Shown one piece after another: positions 8,104-14,925 of a stretch of 39,709 bases of DNA (its first letter is position 1; each line of letters begins with the position of its first letter). The stretch spans positions 1 through 39,709 of the forward strand of contig CAKSSY010000007.1 of NCBI GenBank assembly GCA_934489945.1, read 5' to 3'. The position numbers and the translations under genes are program-made. The notes below the pieces were generated by a model. The model ran no database searches and had not been told where the DNA came from. It worked only from the letters and a program-made list of their open reading frames with translations. Source of the DNA: an uncultured Eubacteriales bacterium (GTDB lineage: Bacteria; Bacillota; Clostridia; Oscillospirales; CAG-272).

Positions 8104-8856
8104 TTACAGCATTTTGACACGCGGTCTGTATTTTTCAAGGTAGGCGGCATTCTTTTCGTCGCCGCCGGGGGTGTTGGCACTTGACCATACGGGCGGTGTG
8201 ATGCCACGTTCGACGCACTGACGCACAGTCTCGATTTCAAGAAGATGGGCAATATAGAAGTCCACGATATTGGATGCGGGTGCAATAGGAGTTTCAAAGC
8301 CCGGCACCTGCACTACGGCATCCCCGACCGGATTGAAGTCGTCAATCTTGACATCGGCATAATCAAAAAGGTTGGTCTTATTCGGGTGGCGGATAAAATG
8401 ATCCGCCGGCATTTCGTTCTGCCAATAGGAGCTGGAGACTGCAATAATCTTTACGCCGCGTTTTTTGGCTTCCATAGCCGCATCAATCGTAGCCGGGTTG
8501 ATTCCGATATTGTGGAAGATAATCAGAACGTCGTCTTTTTTCAGATCGTAATAACGCAGAATGGCGGCACCGTAGTTGACGGTGCGCTCCAGCTCAAGAT
8601 ACTTGAGAGCCTGATTGAATACCGACAGCCCTGTCTCCATAACGGGGTTAATATTGGCAAGCCCACCTGCACGGAAGAACATTTCTCCGACGGGAAGTGT
8701 GGTGTGTCCACCGCCGCCGTAGACCGAGATCAGTTTGTCGTTGGCAATGGCATCGGTCATCAGTGCCGCTGCCGCGCGGATGTTCTCGCTCTGTGTGGCA
8801 TTGACCTGTTCCATATTTTCAAGAAGGGTCTTAAAATATCCGAAATCGTTCAACAT
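8104..8856 (-). CDS. SIS-domain sugar isomerase-like protein (UPF0309-type)
   Basis: A phosphosugar-binding SIS-domain protein of 250 residues. LISVYGGGGHTTLPVGEMFF (42-61) followed by RAGGLANINP aligns with the phosphate-binding region of UPF0309 proteins. DVLIIFHNIGINPATIDAAM gives the second SIS segment, and KRGVKIIAVSSSYW the next strand. Such domains isomerise or deaminate aldose/ketose phosphates or bind them as sensors. GGAAAGGAG precedes the ATG by 6 bases, and the gene begins 3 bases after the upstream stop, so it is part of the operon. In this setting it probably handles the amino-sugar phosphate made downstream of the hydrolase. The reaction is not determined. Confidence 0.78.
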   Translation of the reverse strand: MLNDFGYFKTLLENMEQVNATQSENIRAAAALMTDAIANDKLISVYGGGGHTTLPVGEMFFRAGGLANINPVMETGLSVFNQALKYLELERTVNYGAAILRYYDLKKDDVLIIFHNIGINPATIDAAMEAKKRGVKIIAVSSSYWQNEMPADHFIRHPNKTNLFDYADVKIDDFNPVGDAVVQVPGFETPIAPASNIVDFYIAHLLEIETVRQCVERGITPPVWSSANTPGGDEKNAAYLEKYRPRVKML

Positions 8857-8859
8857 GGT

Positions 8860-9894
8860 TTACTCCTTTCCCATTACCCGTTTATAGTTTCTGCCGATGG
8901 TGTCCCACAATTCGATCGGGTCTTTGGCGGCAACGCTGGTGCCCAGTCCTCCACGGTAGGTCCATGTGGCAAGGCGGTCGACACCGAGAGACTCATAAAG
9001 ATCCACAACTCGATCGATCTGCGCAAAGTCGGCAGGGCGGTTATGATAGCCCATCAGCCATCTTTCGGACTGCTTTCCGTATTTCTTTGCCATGGCAACG
9101 GTACGTTCGGTGATGTCCCGGAAGAAGCTCTCGGGAAGGGTCCAGTTGATAATCGTGGTGGAGAATACGTCAAAGTAGGGACAGGATGCAACCATGTCCC
9201 AGTTGTCGTATCCGCGCAGCTCGGTGACGTAGTAAGTATTGAGGGTGGCATGGACGCAACAGGTGATCTCAAGATTCGGATTGATCTCCTTCAGCGTCCG
9301 GGATGTGTCGGACAGGGTGAAGAGTGCCTCGCGCCAACGGAACTGTTTGACATCATCGTTCATCAGCTTGGGCATCTCATATCCGTAGTAGTCGGCAAAC
9401 TTTTTCATACACTCGGGGCAACGGCAGCTCCAGTCATCTCCCGCACCCCCCGTGATGGAGGCGTAGGATTTGGGAAGAGCGTAGTGCGGTTCATCCCAGA
9501 AAAAACCGTCGATCTCGGTGTTCTGCGCCAGTTTTACGCAGATGCGTTTGAAATAGTCCCGGAAGGAATTGGTATTGAAGCAGGCGGCGTTTATGACTTC
9601 GCCCGTAAAGGCGGAAACCTGCCGGTGATGGATATTGTTTTGCAGGAACAGGCTGACCTGCTCTCCGCCGAAGTATTTGCCGATTCCCCAGGTATCGGCA
9701 AGGACGCGTAACCCAAGTTCATGTGCTGCCTTGACAATTTCTCCGATGTTCGGAAACCAGAAATCCATATCAAATTCCGTGATGGCGAGAATTACGGTGT
9801 CACAGCCGTGTTCTTTCATTTCCTTGAAGTCGGCGATTGCGTGTTCCACATAATTGAGTCCATAGTAACTGACTGCTGTATGTTTGATTGACAT
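8860..9894 (-). CDS. TIM-barrel glycoside hydrolase-like protein
   Basis: The first gene of the operon, 344 residues, with the strand-helix rhythm of a TIM barrel: DTVILAITEFD, GLRVLADTWG, IDGFFWDEPHY (128-138), CPYFDVFSTTI and RLATWTYRG. Asp134-Glu135 at a strand end is the likely catalytic site, and the following CRCPECMKKFADYYG (157-171) is a pattern common in putative glycoside hydrolases of this fold. No signal peptide is present, so it is cytoplasmic. I cannot place it in a numbered GH family; an epimerase or lyase of the same fold is possible. The start is supported by AAGGAGGG 8 bases upstream and a consensus-like promoter at 9918-9946. Confidence 0.65.
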   Translation of the reverse strand: MSIKHTAVSYYGLNYVEHAIADFKEMKEHGCDTVILAITEFDMDFWFPNIGEIVKAAHELGLRVLADTWGIGKYFGGEQVSLFLQNNIHHRQVSAFTGEVINAACFNTNSFRDYFKRICVKLAQNTEIDGFFWDEPHYALPKSYASITGGAGDDWSCRCPECMKKFADYYGYEMPKLMNDDVKQFRWREALFTLSDTSRTLKEINPNLEITCCVHATLNTYYVTELRGYDNWDMVASCPYFDVFSTTIINWTLPESFFRDITERTVAMAKKYGKQSERWLMGYHNRPADFAQIDRVVDLYESLGVDRLATWTYRGGLGTSVAAKDPIELWDTIGRNYKRVMGKE

Positions 9895-9917
9895 AGAACG
9901 TCCCTCCTTTTTTCTTC

Positions 9918-9946
9918 ATTTTACCATTCCTCAGATTTTGCGTCAA
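9918..9946 (-). promoter_or_regulatory. Promoter of the five-gene carbohydrate operon
   Basis: On the minus strand TTGACG (9941-9946) and TAAAAT (9918-9923) are 17 bases apart, about 24 bases before the first start codon. TCAACCT (9943-9949) and AGGTTTGA (9964-9971) form a near-perfect inverted repeat overlapping the -35 element, a candidate AraC-protein site. Confidence 0.75.
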
Positions 9947-9986
9947 CCTAAAAAACAGAATGAAGGTTTGATTTTCCGAATAGCAA

Positions 9987-10015
9987 TTTACAAATCAAAA
10001 AAAGTATGTTACAAT
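9987..10015 (+). promoter_or_regulatory. Promoter of the AraC-family regulator
   Basis: TTTACA (9987-9992) and TACAAT (10010-10015) are 17 bases apart, 33 bases upstream of the start codon and facing away from the operon promoter. The -35 elements of the two promoters are about 40 bases apart, so one bound regulator could control both. Confidence 0.65.
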
Positions 10016-10048
10016 ATTTTCAAGGGGAAATGGAGAAGGGAGAGAAAA

Positions 10049-10804
10049 ATGCTTTTTCTGGAGTCCGATTTTTCGGTAAAGTTGATTTCCGTGTTCAGTC
10101 CGGGTTGGCAGGCAGTGAACACGGTCGTGGCACCGCGTCCTTACAACGCCTTGTCCTTTCGGCTTGAAGGAGATGCCGAGTTTTGGGGACGGGGAAAAGG
10201 TGTGAAGGTCGGAAACAATGACATCCTGTTTATGCCCGAGAACGTGGGATACGGACTGAAAACCGGTTCCGAGAGGATCGTGGTGGCGCATTTTGAGCTG
10301 AACGGCAAAAAGCAGGAGGATTTTGAGGCTTTTACTCCGGAAAACCCCGAATTGTTCCGGGAGTTGTTTTTGTCGCTTTGCGAGGTCTGGGAGGGGAAAA
10401 AACCGGGGTACATTTTGCGTGCAACCTCGATTTTTTACCGGATTCTTGAGGAAATGGTCAAACAAAGAATGCAGGAGGATCACAGTGCCGATTATGGCAA
10501 AATCAAGGCGGCGGTGTTGTATCTCAACACGCACTATACTGACAGTTCTCTGACAATTGGGAAACTTTGTTCCGTTGCCTCGATCAGCGACACCTATTTT
10601 CGACGGTTATTTTACCGGGAATTCGGAATGACACCGGTTCGTTATCTGGCGGAACTTCGTGTGAGTTATGCTGCGGAGCTTTTGGAAAGCGGATATTATA
10701 CGGTTCGGCAGGTTGCATGGAATGTCGGCTTTTCCGATCCGAAATATTTCTGCACGGTGTTTCGCAAGTTGCGGGGTTGTCCTCCGTCCGAGTACGGCAG
10801 ATGA
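10049..10804 (+). CDS. AraC-family transcriptional regulator
   Basis: A regulator of 251 residues. The N-terminal part (about 15-120) is a cupin-like sugar-sensing domain (PYNALSFRLEGDAEF, NDILFMPENVGYG). The C-terminal 95 residues hold two helix-turn-helix motifs: LTIGKLCSVASISDTYFRRLF and YTVRQVAWNVGFSDPKYFC, the second with the conserved GFSDxxYF. The start at 10049 follows GGAGAAGGGAGAG; the frame is open further upstream but crosses the promoter. Divergent placement between the hydrolase operon and the solute-binding lipoprotein makes it the likely activator of both in response to the sugar. Confidence 0.9.
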   Translation: MLFLESDFSVKLISVFSPGWQAVNTVVAPRPYNALSFRLEGDAEFWGRGKGVKVGNNDILFMPENVGYGLKTGSERIVVAHFELNGKKQEDFEAFTPENPELFRELFLSLCEVWEGKKPGYILRATSIFYRILEEMVKQRMQEDHSADYGKIKAAVLYLNTHYTDSSLTIGKLCSVASISDTYFRRLFYREFGMTPVRYLAELRVSYAAELLESGYYTVRQVAWNVGFSDPKYFCTVFRKLRGCPPSEYGR

Positions 10805-10935
10805 CGATTCCGCTTGGATTGTTACAGAAAATGTTTGTTTTGTAAATGGAAGCCGTGGTGGAATCTGTGGTAAAATAATTCAGAATGATTGAAAAACAAT
10901 GTTTCCATGTATTCTCCGGAAAGATAAAATTGTCC

Positions 10936-10985
10936 TATTTTTCGAAAAATACGGAATAGAAATAAAACAATTTTTGTGTTATCAT
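10936..10985 (+). promoter_or_regulatory. Putative promoter and 16-base palindrome before the lipoprotein gene
   Basis: TATTTTTCGAAAAATA (10936-10951) is a perfect palindrome. It lies 5 bases upstream of a possible -35 TAGAAA (10957-10962), followed after 17 bases by an extended -10, TGT-TATCAT (10980-10985). This is the usual place for an activator. Apart from this, I see nothing else in the gap 10805-11053. Confidence 0.4.
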
Positions 10986-11053
10986 CAATGTACTACGAAA
11001 TGTGTGACTTGTCAATCATTTAAAAACAGAAATGAAGAAAGGAAGAAAGAAAT

Positions 11054-12574
11054 ATGAGAAATTTTATGCGTATTCTGACCCTTGCATTGGCACTTCTGAT
11101 GCTTGTCGGTTGCTTTGCCGCGTGCGACGGTGAGCCTGCCGGTACGACCGAAAGACCCTCCGACAGTACACAGAAGGAGTCCGAAGAGGATCCGCGCAAG
11201 GCGGTGAAGGACACGGTTCCCACTAATCTCAATCTGAAGGACGATACCGTTACCTTTTTCACCCGAAACGATTCCGATATTTATACATACGAGCTTGCCT
11301 GCGAGGAACTTCTCAACAACACAGTCTACGACGCGGTACACTATCGCAACATTGATGTGGAAAATCGTCTGAATGTCAAGATCAAGACAATCGGTCAGCC
11401 GGGCTCGTGGGCGGATCTGAAGTCATGGACACAGACTCTCAGCACCGCAGTTCTGACCAGCTCCGGAGATTTTGACGGTGCCGCTTTTTATCTTTCTTAT
11501 GGCTCGACGCTCGCCAAGGAGGGGATCTACTTCAATTTGATGAATCTGACGAAGGACTTCGGAGGCGGACATCTGAATTTTGAAAAACCATGGTGGAATC
11601 AGACCATGGTCGACGAGTTGAGCGTTTACAATGCGTTATTCTTTGCGGGCGGTTCTTTGACACTTTCCGAGGTGCAGAACGGATGTTGTCTGTTCTTCAA
11701 TAAGGATCTTTTCAACAAGTTATTCCCCGATAAGACCTCCGATGCGCTCTATGCCAGCGTTCGTGCGGGTACGTGGACGGCTGACGAAATGGCGGAATAC
11801 GTTGCGGCAGGCTGGGAAGATGTGAACTCCAACGGTGTCATAGACGACGGAGACGTTGTGGGTATCCGTATGCATGCCATTGGACAGAGTGCCGGACAAA
11901 TGGACGGTTGGGTTGTCGCAATGGGGTTGGATCTGACAGAGATGAATGTCTATGGTGAACCGGAAATTTCTCTGTTCAATTCCCGTACAATTCCCGCTTA
12001 CGAAAAAGTTCGCAATATTTTCGGCAACAACCCCGGGGCGTTTCTGACTGTCGGCAATGTGACGCAAACCTATATGCAGAACGGCAATCAGCTTTTTAAG
12101 AGTGACACCTTGAAATTCGGCTCGGACATGAGAGCCTCCGACGTGCTTTACGGTGTTCTGCCGCTCCCGAAGTATGATGCGGAGCAGGAAGACTATCGCA
12201 CCTGTTTCGGTAACGGTTCCTCCTGCCTTGCCATTTGCTCCGACCTTTCTCCGGAAAGAGCTTCCTCGGTCAGTGCTGTCCTTGAGCTTCTCTCGGCAGA
12301 AAGCTACAAACAGGTTATCCCCGTATATTATGAAACGGTTTTGCAGGGACAGTATTCCCGCGATGAGGCGGATGCCGAAATGTATGACCGGATTCTGAAT
12401 TCTTTTGTATTCTCTTTTGGTTTTGCCTACTCTACGCAGAGTCTGGACTCGCTTGGCAGTATCTTCCGGGATATGTCGCCGACTTTTGATATTCAGACGC
12501 ATATTGACAGCAAGAGAATTTCGTGGGAGACAAAACTCGCCGATCTTCTGAACGCATTGGAAGCGGTTTCGTAA
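11054..12574 (+). CDS. Lipoprotein extracellular solute-binding protein
   Basis: A protein of 506 residues with a lipoprotein signal: basic start, hydrophobic core (LTLALALLML), then LVGC with Cys20 as likely lipidation site (FAAC, Cys24, is an alternative), and an acidic/Ser/Thr linker to about residue 50. The body resembles family 1-type sugar-binding proteins of ABC importers. DVNSNGVIDDGD (256-267) matches an EF-hand/dockerin calcium loop, so it may bind calcium. The gene sits alone between the AraC regulator and a strong terminator, with no permease or ATPase alongside, so it must use a transporter encoded elsewhere or act as a sensor. Ligand unknown; context suggests the sugar consumed by the neighbouring operon. 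Confidence 0.82.
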   Translation: MRNFMRILTLALALLMLVGCFAACDGEPAGTTERPSDSTQKESEEDPRKAVKDTVPTNLNLKDDTVTFFTRNDSDIYTYELACEELLNNTVYDAVHYRNIDVENRLNVKIKTIGQPGSWADLKSWTQTLSTAVLTSSGDFDGAAFYLSYGSTLAKEGIYFNLMNLTKDFGGGHLNFEKPWWNQTMVDELSVYNALFFAGGSLTLSEVQNGCCLFFNKDLFNKLFPDKTSDALYASVRAGTWTADEMAEYVAAGWEDVNSNGVIDDGDVVGIRMHAIGQSAGQMDGWVVAMGLDLTEMNVYGEPEISLFNSRTIPAYEKVRNIFGNNPGAFLTVGNVTQTYMQNGNQLFKSDTLKFGSDMRASDVLYGVLPLPKYDAEQEDYRTCFGNGSSCLAICSDLSPERASSVSAVLELLSAESYKQVIPVYYETVLQGQYSRDEADAEMYDRILNSFVFSFGFAYSTQSLDSLGSIFRDMSPTFDIQTHIDSKRISWETKLADLLNALEAVS

Positions 12575-12588
12575 ATTTTTCAGAATCG

Positions 12589-12633
12589 GGACATCCTTTT
12601 TCCGAAAACCGGAGAAAGGATGTCCTCTTTTTA
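12589..12633 (+). terminator. Strong terminator after the lipoprotein gene
   Basis: GGACATCCTTTTTCCG pairs almost perfectly with CGGAGAAAGGATGTCC and is followed by CTCTTTTT. Confidence 0.85.
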
Positions 12634-12686
12634 TGAAAGGATTCAAAATTCCGGCGGAACTTCGGGCGTTTTTGTGAAAGTGTGGA

Positions 12687-12715
12687 TTGACAAAAACGGA
12701 CAAATGTTATATAAT
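12687..12715 (+). promoter_or_regulatory. Perfect consensus SigA promoter before the MATE-bioY pair
   Basis: TTGACA (12687-12692), a 17-base spacer and TATAAT (12710-12715) match the consensus at all twelve positions, about 25 bases after the terminator of the previous gene. Confidence 0.9.
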
Positions 12716-12746
12716 AGGAAAAGTTTTGGAAAGCGGGGTATGACCG

Positions 12747-14114
12747 ATGAAAAAAGACAACGTCAATTTGACCGAAGGACCACTTTTGACGAAAATTCTT
12801 TTGTTTTCTCTGCCGCTTATGTTGACGGGAATTTTGCAATTGCTTTACAGTGCTGCCGATCTTGTGGTTGTGGGACAATTTGTCGGTAAAGAGTCTATGG
12901 GGGCGGTAGGTGCCTGCAATGCGCTTATCAATCTGATTATCGGTTCCTGTATGGGGCTTTCGGTCGGTGTGGGAATTGCCGTGGCACAGGACATTGGTGC
13001 AGGGGCGTTTGACCGCTTGGATCGGTTGATGCGGACTTCGCTGATTTTGGGACTTGTCAGCGGTATTGTGGTGGCGGGTTTCGGATATTTTCTTTCGGAG
13101 GATCTTTTGATTCTCATGAAGACACCGAAAGAACTGCTTCCTGAAGCAACGCGATATATGCGTGCCTACTTTTGGGGGGTTCCCGGTGCCATGGTTTACA
13201 ATTATCTTGCTTCGGCTCTTCGTTCGTCGGGGGACACCAAGCGTCCGCTCCTTTTTTTGACGCTTTCGGGAATCGTGAATGTGGTGCTCAATCTGATAAC
13301 GGTTATCGTATTTGAGATGGGGGCGATGGGAGTTGGAATCGCCACAACGGTTTCGCAGTACGCCGCAGTTGTGATGATTCTCGTTTATATGATTCGGACG
13401 AAAGAGGTTTGCCGTCTGACATTCGGCGGAGACCGCGGCGGCAGTGCCGATGTGCGGCGTATTTTACATATGGGCATACCTTCGTGCATACAGTCGATGT
13501 GTTTTTCGCTTTCCAATGTTGTCATTCAATCCACAATCAACAAGTTCGGTGAAATCGCGGTTGACGGCTCTTCGGCGGCAGCCAATATTGACGGCTTTTT
13601 GTATATTTGTCTGTATTCCTTTGTTCAGGCGGCGATTGTCTTTGCGGGACAGAGTGTAGGAGCACGAAAATATGATCGTTTGAAACCGATTCTTCGGGAT
13701 TGCATTTTCTGCACGGTGGTATTCGGAATTCTGGTTGCCGCATTGATTTTGGTTTTTGACAGGATTCTTCTCGGGTTTTACGCTCCCGGCGAGGACGCGG
13801 TGATTGAAGCGGGAATCATACGTCTATGGATTGTATGTCCCGTGTACTTCCTTTACGGTGTGATGGCGGTAATAAGCGGAATGTTACAGGGAATGGGACG
13901 TCCGGTTCTGACAATGCTGCTTACACTTGCCGGAACCTGTGTCTTCCGCCTTTTTTGGATATGGCAACTCAATTTGTTGTTCCCGAACTGTTATGAGGAT
14001 GAAAAGAACATTATTTGGCTGTTCTTGTGTTATCCGGTTTCTTGGGTTGTTACATTGGTTGCACAATATATTGCTTATCATGCGGCAAAACGTAAAATTT
14101 TGGGGGAATTATGA
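12747..14114 (+). CDS. MATE-family efflux transporter
   Basis: A polytopic membrane protein of 455 residues with twelve predicted helices in two similar halves, the length and layout of MATE exporters that expel drugs or metabolites using a Na+ or H+ gradient. The N-terminus LTEGPLLTKILLFSLPLMLTG and the following LYSAADLVVVGQFVG are the family signature (N-terminal helix with P and the NxxD/AADxxxVG stretch). The ATG follows a GCGGGG site at about 10 bases. The stop overlaps the bioY start as ATGA, so the two are co-translated. The substrate cannot be read from sequence. Confidence 0.9.
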   Translation: MKKDNVNLTEGPLLTKILLFSLPLMLTGILQLLYSAADLVVVGQFVGKESMGAVGACNALINLIIGSCMGLSVGVGIAVAQDIGAGAFDRLDRLMRTSLILGLVSGIVVAGFGYFLSEDLLILMKTPKELLPEATRYMRAYFWGVPGAMVYNYLASALRSSGDTKRPLLFLTLSGIVNVVLNLITVIVFEMGAMGVGIATTVSQYAAVVMILVYMIRTKEVCRLTFGGDRGGSADVRRILHMGIPSCIQSMCFSLSNVVIQSTINKFGEIAVDGSSAAANIDGFLYICLYSFVQAAIVFAGQSVGARKYDRLKPILRDCIFCTVVFGILVAALILVFDRILLGFYAPGEDAVIEAGIIRLWIVCPVYFLYGVMAVISGMLQGMGRPVLTMLLTLAGTCVFRLFWIWQLNLLFPNCYEDEKNIIWLFLCYPVSWVVTLVAQYIAYHAAKRKILGEL

Positions 14115-14677
14115 AAAGAACAAAACTGAATTTACACCGCTTAACGACAATCGGAATGTTTGCTGCGTTGATTGCGATATTGTCTCCGTTTGCTATCCCG
14201 ATCGGTATGGTTCCGATTACGCTTGGGCTCTTTGCGGTACTTCTTGCGGCAACGACGCTTCATCCGCTTGACAGCGTTCCGGCTGTGGCGGTTTATCTTG
14301 GACTCGGAGCAATCGGACTTCCCGTGTTCAGTGGCGGAAGGGGCGGTGCGGCAGTTCTTGTCGGTCCTACCGGCGGGTATTTGTGGTCGTATCTTTTGAC
14401 GGCCCTTGCGGTCGGACTTCTTGTACGACTCGGCATATTCGGGGGGAAGGGCGGGAAATTTGCACTTTTGCGCGGTGCTCTTGCTTGTTTTATCGGTGTC
14501 CTCATTTGTTATGCCCTTGGGACGGTTCAGTATTGTTTTGTTACCGGTACCGGTTGGCTCGCCGCACTTCCGTCGTGTGTGTTGCCGTTTTTGCCGTTTG
14601 ATCTGGTAAAATGTTTTGCCGCCGCTTTCTTTGGGCGTATTTTACGTCCTATAGCGGAACGATTCGGCAGTCGGTAA
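14111..14677 (+). CDS. bioY: BioY biotin transporter, ECF S component
   Basis: A membrane protein of 188 residues, the usual BioY length, with six hydrophobic segments. The signature VGPTGGYLWSYL (about residues 84-95) and the preceding IGLPVFSGGRGG are typical. BioY binds biotin with high affinity and works with the energising ECF module (EcfA, EcfA', EcfT), which is not in the window. It is translated by overlap with the MATE gene under the same consensus promoter. No biotin biosynthesis gene is nearby, so this may be a biotin scavenger. Confidence 0.9.
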   Translation: MKRTKLNLHRLTTIGMFAALIAILSPFAIPIGMVPITLGLFAVLLAATTLHPLDSVPAVAVYLGLGAIGLPVFSGGRGGAAVLVGPTGGYLWSYLLTALAVGLLVRLGIFGGKGGKFALLRGALACFIGVLICYALGTVQYCFVTGTGWLAALPSCVLPFLPFDLVKCFAAAFFGRILRPIAERFGSR

Positions 14678-14719
14678 CGCCGATCATTCTCTATCTTATT
14701 TCTTGTACAGCAGAGGGAT

Positions 14720-14745
14720 GCCGCGCATTTTTGCGCGGCTTTTTT
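14720..14745 (+). terminator. Terminator of the MATE-bioY operon
   Basis: GCCGCGCA and TGCGCGGC pair perfectly around a four-T loop and are followed by six T. Confidence 0.9.
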
Positions 14746-14755
14746 GATGCAACAA

Positions 14756-14792
14756 AGGGGCTGTTAAAAACATCGGTTTTTTAACAGTCCCT
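14756..14792. repeat. Long inverted repeat in the bioY-nifJ gap
   Basis: AGGGGCTGTTAAAAA and TTTTTAACAGTCCCT form a 15-base stem (one G-T pair) around a short loop. No clear T run follows it on the plus strand. It lies between two genuine terminators of convergent genes and may be a backup terminator or a small dispersed repeat. Confidence 0.6.
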
Positions 14793-14865
14793 CAAAATGT
14801 CGACCGGGATTCCGGTATTTTATGTGATCTTGGTTGTTTTGGTCTGCTTTCTTTGATAACAAAAT

Positions 14866-14906
14866 GGCGGTGTTCAGAAACTCTTCCTGAGTTTCTGAAC
14901 ACCGCC
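14866..14906 (-). terminator. Terminator of nifJ
   Basis: GGCGGTGTTCAGAAACTC pairs perfectly with GAGTTTCTGAACACCGCC over 18 bases around a five-base loop. On the minus strand it is followed by ATTTTGTT and begins 20 bases past the nifJ stop. Confidence 0.8.
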
Positions 14907-14925
14907 TTATTATAGGACGTAATGA

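Noticed and set aside
7401..8297. Longer start (8297) for the truncated Gfo-like gene, restoring a full protein
   Set aside because: The extra 69 codons lie inside the SIS gene in another frame and do not resemble a nucleotide-binding domain; the ATG at 8090 has a strong ribosome binding site.
8245..9711. A 488-codon plus-strand frame over the SIS and barrel genes
   Set aside because: It is antisense to two clear genes and has no start signal.
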